A DNA stretch of 64,000 nt, taken from NCBI GenBank assembly GCA_964016985.1, contig OZ024823.1, forward strand, positions 110,596,476 through 110,660,475, in the 5' to 3' direction. The first letter of the stretch is position 1. The number at the start of each line of letters is the position of its first letter. The notes below the pieces were generated by a model. It saw nothing but the letters and a program-made list of their open reading frames with translations, searched no databases and was not told where the DNA came from. This DNA is from Anodontia alba. Lineage: Eukaryota > Mollusca > Bivalvia > Lucinida > Lucinidae. Positions 1 through 11,429 of the stretch are shown one piece after another. A program made the translations under genes and the position numbers.

Positions 1-172
1 TGCCATGCCCACTTCTCATTTTCAGCCAATCAGATTTCTTGATCCAGATTGTTGCTATAAATTCACATACTTAATGGCAAACAGTGTAGATCCAGATCAG
101 TTGGCTTCTTCAGAAGCCAACTGATCTGGATCTACACTGTTTGCAAAGGCAGGGTATATCTGGGTTCAGCAG
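1..172. mobile_element. A-family MITE (cut by window start)
   Basis: The core hairpin at about 84-153 has arms AACAGTGTAGATCCAGATCA and its complement. The right end GGGTTCAGCAGGACAAGGG matches other A copies; the left end lies outside the window. Confidence 0.8.
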
Positions 173-499
173 GACAAGGGCTCAGGTATAAGTAATAGTA
201 AAAGTATTGCACTGATCTGAAGTGTGATCCAGATCCTGACCTGTGACTTTCAAATAAAGAATGTTAACCACTCGGTCAGCTAGCATATATTTGCATTTTG
301 GATTTTCATCCGGTATTATGAGGAGCTTTAATCATATCATAAAATTCTTAAAATTTTTATCATTGCATCTACATGTTGTATTACTACTGTTGCTTTTTAT
401 GTATATGATAGAATTCTTGCCTTAGAGTACATGTGTATAAAGCAGAATATGTGATACTATAGGAACGGAATGGGGGCAAAAGTAAACCTAAATATAATG

Positions 500-723
500 T
501 ACACCACGACCTCTTTATAACACTATTGTTGGGGTCCATAGCATAAACCTTGTTAGTTAAACAACTGTGTTATATCAAAATAAAAATGTATAGATTATAT
601 TGAAAAATGACCATTTATGGTCATTTTTCAATATAATCTATACATTTTTGGGATCCATCTTTAAACCATGTTATATCCGAAACCATGTTATAACGAGCCG
701 TGTTATAAAGAGGTTGTAGTATA
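500..723. mobile_element. F-family MITE
   Basis: Inverted ends TACACCACGACCTCTTTATA and TATAAAGAGGTTGTAGTATA. Core hairpin TGTATAGATTATATTGAAAA / ATGACCATTTATGGTCAT. Confidence 0.88.
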
Positions 724-777
724 CTATCATAGGTTACTGATATGTCTAAATGAGGTACCTTTTTTCAACAAAAAAGT

Positions 778-1195
778 GCGGGCCTCGGTGGCTCAGTTGG
801 ATGCTGTTCGACTGGTGATCAGGTTGTGGGTTTGATCCCTGCTTGGTTGGCAACATTCTTTCCTCGAGATTTGATCATGAAATATTTTCTAAGGTCATTC
901 TCCCCTTTTGCTGATTCAAGAAGGGCAGTTGTCAGTTTCTGGCAAAAGAATGTGCACAATACTGGTTAACCACTTAGAGGATTTGATCATGAAATATTTT
1001 CTTTCTAAGGTCATTCTCTCCCTTTGGCTGATTCAAGAAGGGCAGTTGTCAGTTTCTGGCGAAAGAATGTGCACAATACTGGTTAACCGCTTAGAGGACT
1101 AAGCCTGCCCAGTAAAAGTGTGGTGAGGTAAACTGACCGCGCTGAACATGACCCCATTGGATTGACTGGGCCGTAAAACCTCAATACAAACAAAC
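778..1195 (+). mobile_element. tRNA-derived SINE (family 1) with internal duplication
   Basis: The head GGCCTCGGTGGCTCAGTTGG (A box) is followed by GGGTTTGATCCC (B box), then the common body and a CAAACAAACT tail. Flanking duplications are TCAACAAAAAAGT (765-777) and the same with one extra A (1196-1209). About 113 bp of body occurs twice in tandem (about 871-983 and 984-1095). Confidence 0.9.
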
Positions 1196-1214
1196 TCAAC
1201 AAAAAAAGTTGATA

Positions 1215-1570
1215 CAGTAGAACTTCAATGGCTCGAACCCCGATGGCTTGTTTACCATGGATGAGTCGAACACATTATTGAGTCCGCAGGGAAATCCTCC
1301 AAATACAATCTACGGATAATTTAGGGAGATTTTCTTCTTCTATCTTGCAAATGTATGCTGTGTGCACTCATTAGAATTGCCTTGATGAGGCAATTCAAAT
1401 GAGTGCACACAACATACGTTTATATATAGAACACCGAAAAGATATCCCACAATTATCTCCATTATGCCACCTGGTATGGCACTTATAGTAACCCTCCGTG
1501 GTTCGAACTACCGCTGTCTGGAACAAATTTTCATGGTCCCAAAGGGGTTTGAGCCATCGATGTTCGACTG
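1215..1570. mobile_element. D-family MITE (pogo/Tc1-mariner-like ends)
   Basis: TA at both sides (1213-1214, 1571-1572). Inverted ends are CAGTAGAACTTCAATGGCTC and its complement. The core is a hairpin with GTGTGCACTCATTAGAATTG arms. Confidence 0.88.
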
Positions 1571-1589
1571 TATTTTTCTTTTTTTATTT

Positions 1590-1755
1590 CAGCATGAAAA
1601 CATATGTTGTGGATACTCATTAGAAGTGCCTCACCAAGGCACTTCTAATGAGTACCCACAACATATGTTTTCACCTTTTCTAATGAGTACCCACAACATA
1701 TGCTTTTGTGGAGAGTTAAGAAAAATATTTATCTGGCTACTCCTCTTATTTGGCA
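1590..1755. mobile_element. B-family core abutting element D
   Basis: The ACATATGTTGTGGATACTCA hairpin plus an extra copy of its right arm (CTAATGAGTACCCACAACAT twice, 1650-1700). The outer B ends are not clear. Confidence 0.7.
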
Positions 1756-2295
1756 CTCTGATAGTTACCCAGAATATTTAGAGGTTGATTATCCTGAAGT
1801 TTAACCTTTAAACTGCCAATAACAACAATTGTCGTCTGCTTTCTCATCTGCTTGTGATTTTAAAAGTCGTTTTTGCAAAGTGTGGACCCACATCATGCGA
1901 AAATAGCTTTGAAAAGTTTGCAAGAATATTCAGCAGATGACATAAACAGGCAACAAAATGCAGATGCAGGTTTTCTTGGTATTTTAAAGATTAAATGCCT
2001 TTTATTTGACTACCTGATGAGGTATCTGAAATATATAATGTACATAGCTACAGATCAGATATTTATTTTACTGTTTATCCAGATAAAGAAGACACTTTTT
2101 AGCTTGCCTGTACAAAAGTACATTTAGCTATAACAGTCACCCTGACGTCCATGTTAGCTTTTGCATCGGTTAAAATTTTTGGTTGAAGTTTTTTAAAGGC
2201 TATATCTCCAGAACATCTGGTGGAAGTAGCTCATACTTGCCATGATTTTAGATACTGGTCTGAAGTTCTGTGCTGTACCATCCAGACCCACATGA

Positions 2296-2317
2296 GTGAC
2301 CTTGACATCAAGGTCAC
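2296..2317. promoter_or_regulatory. Palindromic nuclear-receptor-like half sites
   Basis: Arms GTGACCTTGA and TCAAGGTCAC around CA. They contain TCAAGGTCA, an SF-1/ERR-type extended half site, in both directions. With no gene nearby, this may simply be part of a repeat. Confidence 0.3.
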
Positions 2318-2607
2318 AGACTTAGAAAAAAATTATGTTAACATTTTTTGTTAAAGTCTTTAGAGGCAAAGCGTGATTCAGGCAAGTTACACTGTCCTGT
2401 GACAGTACTCATTGTTATTTTAACGCTAAAACTGACTTTGTGGGGTGGGGGTAGAATGGTGCACATTACAGTTGAAAATTTCGGAGGGCTGGCCTTAACA
2501 TCATTGGCTTTTGGCTGGAAGGTTCTTGCCTCATTTAATGCAAGATCAGGGTTTGGTCCTTTTCTAGCTTCCTTGCTCTGGGAGATGGAATATTGTTGAC
2601 ATGGCCA

Positions 2608-2817
2608 TTAACCCTTATCCAGCTGTTCACGACAACCCCTACCTTTGCAAACAGTGTAGATCCAGATCAGATGGCTTCAGAAGCCATCTGATCAGGATCT
2701 ACACTGTTTGTCATTCAGTTTGTGAATTTGAATGAAAACTTTATATGATGTAATCTGATTGGCTGATAGTCAGAAATGGGTGTGGCTAATTAAATTATTC
2801 AGCAGGATAAGGGTTGA
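2608..2817. mobile_element. A-family MITE
   Basis: Inverted ends TTAACCCTTATCCAGCTG and CAGCAGGATAAGGGTTGA with a nearly perfect core hairpin at 2647-2710. The TTAA plus CCC ends suggest a piggyBac-like, TTAA-targeting element. Confidence 0.85.
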
Positions 2818-2907
2818 ACCTCAGTTTTTACAAACAAGAAAATGTTGTGCTTACTCATTGGATTCCAGTGAGCACCAACCTTGGTGCAAAAGTAACAAAA
2901 ATATTCT

Positions 2908-3116
2908 TTACCCTTACCATGCTCTGGGCAAATTCAGCAGACGATAAACTGATGCTTTTTTTCTTACTTTTCTTTGAAAATAGGATCTGACACTTCATGC
3001 AAATGGTCTCCTTTTGGGACCATTTGCATGAAGTGTTAGATCCTATTTTATTGGAAAAAAAAGTAAGAAAAATATTTCAAAATGTCTGCTGAAATTTTTA
3101 CCCAGGGTGCAAAGAG
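2908..3116. mobile_element. O-family MITE
   Basis: TGCTCTGGGCAAATTCAGCA to GTCTGCTGAAATTTTTACCC. Core hairpin GACACTTCATGCAAATGGTC. Confidence 0.82.
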
Positions 3117-3383
3117 GTGCTTCCATGATAATTACCACATTATCTGTAGTGGTATGATGTAGGCTTTTCCGTGGCCCAGTGCATTTATATTATATATAAT
3201 TGTACTTAAGAGAACAGAATTAACACTCTAGATTAGTACAATAACAGAAAAGAAGACATCACATGCATAAATCATTCTGCTCTTTCTGTTCACATTTCTC
3301 CTATTTGCAGAAAGATACATTAAAAGCAAAAAGAAACAAAAACAGCAATAACAACATCTTACCTGGAGCTATAGGCCACAATA

Positions 3384-3716
3384 CAGTTGACTCTCATTAT
3401 CTCGACCTCACTTATCTCGAATAACCGCTTATCTCGAACTGAAAATCTGGTCCCTGCCTAAACATGAAAATCTAACAACATGTAAAAAATATTGTGGAAA
3501 AGAGGAGAAATTGCTCCTAAGGAGCAATTTCTCCTCTTTTCCACAATATTTTCAATATATCTCTAACTTCATGAGTCAAATTACACATATATTTGTTAAA
3601 TGTGGTTAATCGAATTACTTTTTTTCCTCAATTCTGCAAATCTGATATGTCGAGGTACGGATGTCTCGAAGTATTTCAAAGAGTCCCTTGGAGTTCGAGA
3701 TAACGAGAGTCGACTG
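3384..3716. mobile_element. E-family MITE (pogo/Tigger-like ends), 333 bp
   Basis: TA at 3382-3383 and 3717-3718. Ends CAGTTGACTCTCATTATCTC and GAGATAACGAGAGTCGACTG. The core hairpin has GAGGAGAAATTGCTCC arms. Confidence 0.92.
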
Positions 3717-3965
3717 TATATATTTTTGAGAGGAAATAGCAGTAACTTTATTGAAAAACCAGGGTTGTGTTTACTCTTGACTCATTGTAGACTGAATAGA
3801 CTCCCCCACGCTCTATATTGGAAGAGTCCAATTCAAGTTTAAGTTTAGGTATGTCCGGCTATGAGATTTAGATATTCCTAGAAAAAATAGGCTAAACTAT
3901 TTGCCGCGGCATTCTGAGGCATCTGATTTGGGTCTGCACTGTTGAGGGGTCTCCAGACTACCATG

Positions 3966-4080
3966 AGTTAAAGTGCCAATCACAACTGCAGCAGATGTCA
4001 AGTTTCTTTTTTTTTGTTTTTTTTTTTTCAGAGAAAACAAGTCTTGATATTTCCCGTGAACAAGACTTATTTTCTCTTAG

Positions 4081-4118
<38 letters not shown>

Positions 4119-4160
4119 GAATGTCGTCTGCTACAAATTTGCTTGGCACTTTAAGGATTA
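3966..4160. mobile_element. O-family MITE with poly-A
   Basis: AACTGCAGCAGATGTC to GTCGTCTGCTACAAATTTGC. Core AAGTCTTGATATTTCCCGTG; 33-base A run at 4080-4112. Confidence 0.7.
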
Positions 4161-4312
4161 ATAAGGTATTCAGTGAAAGGTCAGTAAAACTATAGATTGT
4201 GATTATTTAATAGATGTTGTCTTTCAAGGCCATTTCTATTGTACAGTTTTTTTATACAGTAGAGGATATCATAATAGATGTTTATTATGCATAGCTTGTG
4301 TTTCTTCTTGCA

Positions 4313-4552
4313 TTAGTGCCTATCATAGCTTCTGATAAAAAGGGGTAACAGGTCAGTATTTTTTCTTATTTCTCCACAAAAACATATGTTGTGGGTACTC
4401 ATTAGAAGCGCCTCGATGAGGCACTTCTAATGAGTACCCACAACATAGGTTTTTTCGTGCAAAAATAAGAAAACATCCATTTTTTGATTGAATAATAATA
4501 ATAAAAAAAAAACAAAAAAAACACAAAAAGCATCTTATCTGGAGTTATTTTA
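4313..4552. mobile_element. B-family MITE
   Basis: Ends ATAGCTTCTGATAA and TTATCTGGAGTTAT. Hairpin ATGTTGTGGGTACTCATTAG / AAGCGCCTCGATGAGGC at 4385-4446. Confidence 0.82.
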
Positions 4553-4703
4553 CTTCTTAAATTAATATCATTATTACCAAAGTATTCAGACACTTAAACT
4601 CCTTAGATTGTCTAAAACTTTTTATGTATTTCTGGCACTCAGATTTTATTGTATAATATTTTTCACTGAAGGAAAAAAAATGTATCCGTATTTGTTTTCC
4701 TTT

Positions 4704-5042
4704 AACTTTTAAAAGGCCCACTACAACAGTTGCAGACATCATTCTTAAATACATTTTTTTTTTATTTTTTCCAGGAAAAAAGGCTTGGTATGTGAATGGT
4801 GCTCTTGGCAGATGAGAAATGAAATATTAAGCCTTATTTTCTGAAATGAATGAAAAAAAATATTTCAGAATGTAGTCTACTACAATTTTGAATGGAATTT
4901 TTAGAGTTTATATTTGTTTTTTTTTTCTTAGTTTTTACTAGAAAATAGCCTTTGACATTTCATGCAAAGACTATTTTCTGGAAAAATAAGAAAAAATATT
5001 TTAAAATGTTTTCTGCTGAAATATTTGCTCAGCATGCCAAGT
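4704..5042. mobile_element. Two O-family MITEs in tandem
   Basis: First at about 4704-4910 (CAACAGTTGCAGACATCATT to GTAGTCTACTACAATTTTG), second at about 4915-5042 (GCCTTTGACATTTCATGCAA to TTTTCTGCTGAAATATTTGC). Confidence 0.68.
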
Positions 5043-5197
5043 CTTAGACAGTGTTCATTGTGTGACACAGCTTCATATGTCTGCGGTTTCACCATGGTCT
5101 ACATTTTTAAGATAAACAATACTTGAAGTTTAGGAATTGTGTAAGAAATGATACAAGACAATGGACAATACAACAGCAGAAGACATAGACCAGCCTG

Positions 5198-5500
5198 CCG
5201 GCCTCGGTGGATCAGTTGGATGCGCGTCCAACTGGAGACCAGGAGGTTGCGGGTTCAACCCCTGCCGAGGTCAGCAACATTCTTTTGTGGAGATTAATCA
5301 TGAAATATTTTCTACGGTCATTCTCTCCCCTCCGCTGATTCAAGAAGGGCAGTTGTCAGTTTCTGGCGAAAGAATGTGCACAATACTGGTAAACCGCTTA
5401 GAGGACTGAGCCTGCCCATTAAAAGTGTGGTTAGGTAAACTGACCGCACTCGACATGACTCCACTGGGTTGACTAGGCCGTAAAACCTCAACACAAACAA
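5198..5500 (+). mobile_element. tRNA-derived SINE (family 1), full length
   Basis: 303 bp with A box (GGATCAGTTGG), B box (GGGTTCAACCCC), body and a CAACACAAACAA tail. It is flanked by a perfect 15-bp target duplication ACATAGACCAGCCTG at 5183-5197 and 5501-5515. Confidence 0.95.
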
Positions 5501-5530
5501 ACATAGACCAGCCTGTCACTTGAACAGTCT

Positions 5531-5712
5531 GTTTAGTTTTGGCATTCGGGGCAAAATCAGCAAATGACATTTTGAAATGAAATTTCTTAATTTTCACAGA
5601 AAATAGGATTTGACAGTCCTGAAAATTGTCTCCTAAGGCTTATTTTCTGGGAATGATAAGAAAAATATCGTCTTTTTGATGCCTGCTACATATACCATAG
5701 TGCTGAAGTTTG
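5531..5712. mobile_element. O-family MITE
   Basis: GGGGCAAAATCAGCAAATGA, core AATAGGATTTGACAGTCC, right end diverged. Confidence 0.65.
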
Positions 5713-5981
5713 AGCAGGAAAAAAAATTTAAATGTGAAAAGATAACCAGTGCATACCTCCCGTATGACTAGCTTAGGACCAGAATAGGGGTTGCACAACC
5801 ACAAAATGTGCCTGAATTTCAATGGTTGCCCAAAAAAGTGATTGTATTTTGGTACAGAGCTTGAGAGTGCTTATAAATACTGTGCCATATTTAATGTGGC
5901 AAAGAATCTTTGCCTTTGTTAACAATTAGCTCACAAGGTTGTTTTTTTTGTGTGTGTGTACTAGAATTATCACTTAACCAT

Positions 5982-6164
5982 AGCTTCAGATAAGGCACTT
6001 GTCTTGGCCAAAAGTATAGACATTTTTCTTCTCTCCATGAAAACACATGTTAGGGTATATATTAGAAGCACCTCACTGAGCCATTTTTGATGAATACCTA
6101 CATTAGTTTTTATGCTGAATAAAGAGAGAGGATTTTTTGGATACTCTCTTATCTGGAGCTGTGC
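5982..6164. mobile_element. B-family MITE, degraded
   Basis: ATAGCTTCAGATAAGGC to CTTATCTGGAGCTGT, with a decayed core (AGAAGCACCTCACTGAG). Confidence 0.75.
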
Positions 6165-6817
6165 TTAACATTTCATTCAGATCAGCGGTTGGAATGGAAT
6201 GGAAATCCTTTTATTGCAAAAGGAAGTTCAGAAAAATATCAGTTTTTTTTTTTTCTTTTTCTGCAGTTTTTGTGTAGAGTAAATCTTAAAAAGGATAAAA
6301 TAATTTTACTTTGGAGAATAGATTCTTATTACTTTTTAACAAGATGTTAGTCCCATTAATATGTTGTGTTTCTATATTTTGATATTATTTTAAATGAACT
6401 CAACCAGCAAAAAACCGGGTCTAAATGGTTAAAGCATCATGAGAGTGTTTAACAAAGTCCATAAATTTATCATGATGTTAAAAAATGAAACTAAAAAAAT
6501 TAAGTGCACTGGCAGTGCTATTTTTTATTTTTTAAAAAGTCACTTTTTTTTCATTAAAAATCCTCCAGTATTTCAGTATACCTAAAATTTTTGTTTATAA
6601 TGAAAAAGTTGGCATACCAACTTCTTAAACTAATGATGCTTTGAACATCTGTGCCCTAGTCTTCTGTAAGGGCAGGTTGCCAATGGAGTGATAGTCTGAT
6701 CAGGGCATTTGCTATTCTAATATAAAGATGTCCAGAAAACTGGATGATCTCACCACTTACATATGTAACTTCATTTGCCCTTTCCACATGCCACATGGCA
6801 CATGACGGTTACTGTGT

Positions 6818-6935
6818 TTACCCTAAGTATTTAGTCATATAGGCCTGAACAAACAGTAGACTTTGATCAAATGCCACAGAATGCTGCATCTGATCAGGGT
6901 CTACTAACCTAAAATTTCTTACACCTAAGTGTCTG
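6818..6935. mobile_element. N-family MITE fragment
   Basis: TTTACCCTAAGTATTTAGTC and CATCTGATCAGGGTCTAC; right end missing. Confidence 0.65.
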
Positions 6936-6950
6936 ACAAAATTGCATATG

Positions 6951-7040
6951 TAAACAGTGCAGACCCAGATCAGACTGCTCCTTCAGGAGCAGTCTGATCC
7001 TTCAGGAGCAGTCTGATCAGGGTCTACACTGTTTGCCATT
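6951..7040. mobile_element. A/N-type core hairpin without recognisable ends
   Basis: AACAGTGCAGACCCAGATCA and its partner GATCAGGGTCTACACTGTTT flank a loop in which CTTCAGGAGCAGTCTGATC is repeated. Confidence 0.65.
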
Positions 7041-7234
7041 CCACTAAATATTTTTAGAAATATTTGCTCAGAAAGTAAAAATTAGGCCTAAAAAGTATGG
7101 AATAAAGTGTTTGAAATTTTAGGACATTTACTATACATTGTATATTGTTTTCCACTCCTTCGGCAGTTTTTAGACATCTCAAGAAGTGCCCAAGTGCTTG
7201 TAAAAGTATGGTGTGGAGAGCGAAGTTGTCATAA

Positions 7235-7455
7235 TACACCACAACCTCTTTATAACACTATTGTTAGGGTCCATAGCATAAAGCGTGTTAGTTAAACAAC
7301 CGTGTTATATCTGAACAAAAATGTATAGATTATATTGAAAAATGACCATTTATGGTCATTTTTCAATATAATCTATACATTTTTGGGATCCATCTTTGAA
7401 CCGTGTTATATCCAAAACCTTGTTATAATGAACCATGTTATAAAGAGGTAGTGTA
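7235..7455. mobile_element. F-family MITE
   Basis: TACACCACAACCTCTTTATA at the left and TATAAAGAGGTAGTGTATG at the right, with the same core as the copy at 500. Confidence 0.88.
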
Positions 7456-7607
7456 TGTAGGGTAAATATGGAAAAGTGCTTCATTTTCTGGGGCCATTTA
7501 AAGGTGATACCACAAAACATAAATGACCAACAAAGAATTACCGGTAGATTGGCCTGTGTAACCGTTTGGGCTGATACTCAGGATCTTTGACATTCATATT
7601 TGAGCTA

Positions 7608-7811
7608 CAGTAAAACCTGTGTAAGACAGCCACCTTTGAAATTGACCTTAGTGGTTGATGTGGAAAGGTGGTTGTCTTATAAAGGTACATATCATGTAAT
7701 TTTGCTAGCAAAATTACATGACATGTACCTTTATAAGACAGACAACTTTTTCCACATCAACCACTATTTAAAGTGAGTTTCGAAGGCGGCTCTCTTACAC
7801 AGGTTTGACTG
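7608..7811. mobile_element. G-family MITE, 204 bp (Tc1-mariner-like)
   Basis: TA at 7606-7607 and 7812-7813. Ends CAGTAAAACCTGTGTAAGAC and CTTACACAGGTTTGACTG. Long inner hairpin CATGTAATTTTGCTAGCAAA. Confidence 0.9.
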
Positions 7812-8035
7812 TATGTCAATACTTATTACATTTGTGGACAGTTTAAGTGTGGCTCAACTTGTACATCTGCACTGTCAGAGCTGAGCCTTCATTTTCATCT
7901 TACAGAAATATTAGCTGCTGGACAGTGAACACTCTGAACAGACTGCACAGATGTATAGGTTTTTCTGGGCTTTTATTGTCTGCATATGCAGTAAGAACTC
8001 ATTTCTCATGCCACACAATCTTTTTCATTAAGCAT

Positions 8036-8215
8036 GCTGGTAGAAACTGCAGACAACATGAAATATTTTTCTTATTTCTACCAGTAAATAGAGTTTGAAG
8101 ATCCCATATGAGACAGTTCACATGAATTGTAAAGTCATGTTGTCTGCATAAAATAAGCAAATAATATCAGTTTGTTGTCTGCTGAATTCACCCAGAAAGT
8201 GCTATAGGTTTATGG
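8036..8215. mobile_element. O-family MITE, diverged
   Basis: GAAACTGCAGACAACATG to TTGTTGTCTGCTGAATTCAC. Confidence 0.62.
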
Positions 8216-8482
8216 TGAACTGTGAAGATCCTGTCTGGACGTACAGTCTTTGTTGTTTTCATGTCTAAAATTACCACATGCTGACCCCTGTTCTTTTACA
8301 TGCTGAGCCCTGTTCTTTTATTATTTCTTTTTATTCATTTATGAGTTCAGTTTTGTAGCGAATTTATTTATCCAGTATTTTGTACTGATGAGGTACATAG
8401 ATATGTATAGAATTAAGTACCTAGAAAAGTATAGAATTAAGTATGAATAAACATTTAAAACTTTGTACAGTTGAAGCCAGCA

Positions 8483-8822
8483 TACACCAAAATCTCTTTA
8501 TAACCCTACTGATGGAATCCAAAGCAAAAACCATCTTAGCTAAACAACCATGTTGTAGTCAAACAAAAATGTATATATTATATAGAAAAATGACCATAAA
8601 TGGTCATTTTTCTATATAATCTATACAATTTTGTTTAGATTGTATAAAAAAATGTACAGATTATATAAAGAGAAATGGAAATAAATGGTCATTTTTCTAT
8701 ACATTTTATTCATTTTTTTTTTTTTTTTTTTTTGATGAAATAGTTTTGGGGTCCATCTTTAAATCGTCTTATATCCAAAACCATCTTATAATGAACCATT
8801 TTATAAAATGATTTTGGTGTAT
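8483..8822. mobile_element. F-family MITE, expanded core
   Basis: Ends TACACCAAAATCTCTTTATA and TATAAAATGATTTTGGTGTA. The TGACCATAAATGGTCATTTT core is followed by a partial second copy and a poly-T run near 8710. Confidence 0.82.
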
Positions 8823-9526
8823 TTGGCAGAACTATAAAGCAGCCATGGATATGTCTTGGTGTAATATTAAAAGATACACAGGTAAATTTACTACTATTTA
8901 TTATAAGGAAGACAACTTTGTTACTTCCTGGAGTGATGGTTAAGAAGTATCAGAATGGAATTTGTTTTTGTATTTTAATAGCTATATAGATTTTTTTGGA
9001 ATTTATTGGATGCAGATATCTATGTGTGCAAGAACAAATGGACCATGTATGATCAAATGTTTATTCCACTGTACAGCTTCTCTGTGAGGCATATTGGAAA
9101 AAGAAACAACAGTGTTACCTGATAACCTCATGCACTGTTATAGAGGCAGTTTTTGCTTTTGCTATAGACATCTTACAGAAGTAGTATGAATGCGTAGGGA
9201 AACATGGAATGTTCAGGAGATAACCTTTTGTTATTTCTGTACAGTGTTGTGACTACATTGTACTTAATTCTAAATTCCTTTTCAACTTACCCCATGAAGA
9301 ATTTTCACTTACCGTGACAGTTTCAGTTCTCATTGAGAACCATCCTCAGACTGTGACCTTGACCTTCTGATAATTACACTATGTTTCTTAATAGTGATGC
9401 CTTTAATCTTTTAACAGGTTGTATTATAACACATGCTGTTTGAAACTACATGAAATTAAGGGAATTTGATACACCTCATAGTTTTCTGCTGGGTTGGGAG
9501 GCAACTTTTGTGAAGTCCCGGCCCCA
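8823..9526. other. No feature found
   Basis: AT-rich unique-looking sequence with no long frame, hairpin or inverted ends. GTGACCTTGACCT near 9353 repeats the half-site motif seen at 2296. Confidence 0.5.
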
Positions 9527-9752
9527 AGGTTATAAAACTTTTTTCATGCTCAACTCAGCTGAGCATGAAATTTTCTCTGCTAATAAATATGAAAATGCCA
9601 ACAATAGTTGACATTTTCATATTTATTAGCAGAGAAATGTTCATGGTCAGCCTTGTTTAGCAAGAAAGAATTTGGCATTGTTAGTAATTGAGATTTATTA
9701 GCATGAAAAATTTCATGCTCAGTTGAGTTGAGCATGAAAAAAGTTTTATAAC
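9527..9752. mobile_element. I-family MITE
   Basis: Inverted ends AGGTTATAAAACTTTTTTCA and TGAAAAAAGTTTTATAACTG, with GCTCAACTCAGC/GAGTTGAGC next to them. Confidence 0.82.
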
Positions 9753-10539
9753 TGTTTGCTACCCTGCAGATCAAGTTGATCACAGGGAGTAAATTCTTTC
9801 CTTTTAGTGTAGACCTTTTCATCAGGGGAGGTAAAACAAGTTGACAGTTACCTCCTCTGACCATTCCTCATTAGGCATTGGCATTGAAATTGAAGCAGCA
9901 CTGCTTCCTAACAAATCTTTCAGATGAGCACTGCAAGAAAAAGGCCCTAATATCATATTTAGCTCATTCTGATCATTGCCTTCATTGCCCGCTTACTGAG
10001 CCTTCAATGCTCGCTTACTAAAATAGTGGCTTCTGTAGAATATTTTACACATGTGTTTATGAACAATACAATTCCACAATACCGGAAAATATGGGAAAAT
10101 ATATCCATAAATCCATAGAAGAATCAACACAAGATTACTTCAAACAAAGTCCAAAGTTAATTTCTTTATGTGTAGTGAAATGCATTAAGAAATTAAATTG
10201 GACTACTGTAAGTTTGAGGCAATCTTGTGCGGATTCTTTTACAGGTATATATAATAACATTCTAATGAATTGTTTAAGGAGACACTATCTGGTATGGTGC
10301 AGAGTACAGTTGTTTCCATTTATTGCAGTCATTTCAGGGTTTTACTCATAACGGGTTACATTTTATGAAACTGTCTACAAGGTTTATATGGCAGAACACA
10401 TCATACACCTGGTTTTGAATTTGCTGTTTGTTTTTATAACAAGGTTATGCATAATTATTGAGTTTTATCAAATTCTGTATTTTCTCTAAAGGTTACAAAA
10501 GACACAAATATGTGTATTTGTTCTATATATGAGGGGTGT
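9753..10539. other. No feature found
   Basis: The longest frame (10091-10351, 86 codons) has no motif, repeat or splice context to support it. Confidence 0.5.
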
Positions 10540-10680
10540 TAAAAAAAGTATTTTTGCCATTTCTCCATGAATACATGTATTGTGGGTAATCATTAGAAGT
10601 GCCACAGTGAAGCATTTCTAATGGGACCCTCCCCACACACACAACATAAAATTTTGTGGAGAAATAAAAAAACCAACAAA
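10540..10680. mobile_element. B-family core, degraded
   Basis: ATTTCTCCATGAATACATGT and TGTGGGTAATCATTAGAAGT, then GTGGAGAAATAAAAA. Arms diverged. Confidence 0.65.
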
Positions 10681-10689
10681 TATGAGTAC

Positions 10690-10905
10690 CATAATAACCC
10701 TAAGTATTGGGACAGATAGGTCTTTGCAAACAGGGTAGACCCACATAAGACATTGTAGAATGCTGCATCTGATCAGGGTCTACATTGTCATATACAGCAA
10801 TATTTTAGATACAGCAGCAGGTAGTAGAATGGACTATTTCAAATTTTTTAGTACAAGTACGAGGATAAGTAGATAAGGTGTCCCAATACTTAGGGTAAAT
10901 TCGAG
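10690..10905. mobile_element. N-family MITE
   Basis: ACCCTAAGTATTGGGACAGA at the left and TGTCCCAATACTTAGGGTAA at the right. Inner hairpin around CTGCATCTGATCAGGGTCTA. Confidence 0.85.
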
Positions 10906-10939
10906 TACTTCACCATTGAAAAAGAAACCCTTAAAGCAC

Positions 10940-11115
10940 GAAACAAAATTGTACAGACAACATTCTAAGGTTTTTATTTTTCAAAGAAAAGCATTACACA
11001 TTAATTGTCTGCTAGGAAGATAATTTGCATGAAATATCAAACCTTATTTTCTCTAAAAAGTGAAAAAAAAAAATGTCTTTAGCAGTTTGTTTAGATCTTT
11101 AAGTATTAAGAATAC
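10940..11115. mobile_element. O-family MITE, degraded
   Basis: GACAACATTCTAAGG at the left and GATAATTTGCATGAAATATC with a decayed AGCAGTTTG end at the right. Confidence 0.5.
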
Positions 11116-11154
11116 CTTGCAATAGTGGCAGAACTAGGTTTCATAAGTACACCA

Positions 11155-11397
11155 GGGCCCGGTTGTTCAAAGCGTCGTTAGCTTAACAAGCTCGTTAAGG
11201 GTCATTTCGTTAACTGTTTTAGCAGATTCAATACACAATATTCTGATATTTTTTGCTGTAAAAATGTGAGTAGCTTTTGCACTGCAAAAGCTACTCACAT
11301 TTTTCAGCAAAAAATTTCAGCATATTTGCATATCACTCAATGTAAATTTTAACGAATCGTTAACTAACGATGTCGTTAGCTTTGAACATCTGGGCCC
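11155..11397. mobile_element. H-family MITE
   Basis: Ends GGGCCCGGTTGTTCAAAGC and GCTTTGAACATCTGGGCCC. Core hairpin AATGTGAGTAGCTTTTGCA. Confidence 0.9.
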
Positions 11398-11429
11398 AGC
11401 TAATTTTGTGTACAAGACACTGTACTTGT

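Noticed and set aside
781..850. Functional tRNA gene
   Set aside because: A and B boxes are present, but the sequence continues into a SINE body with target duplications and no cloverleaf acceptor stem.
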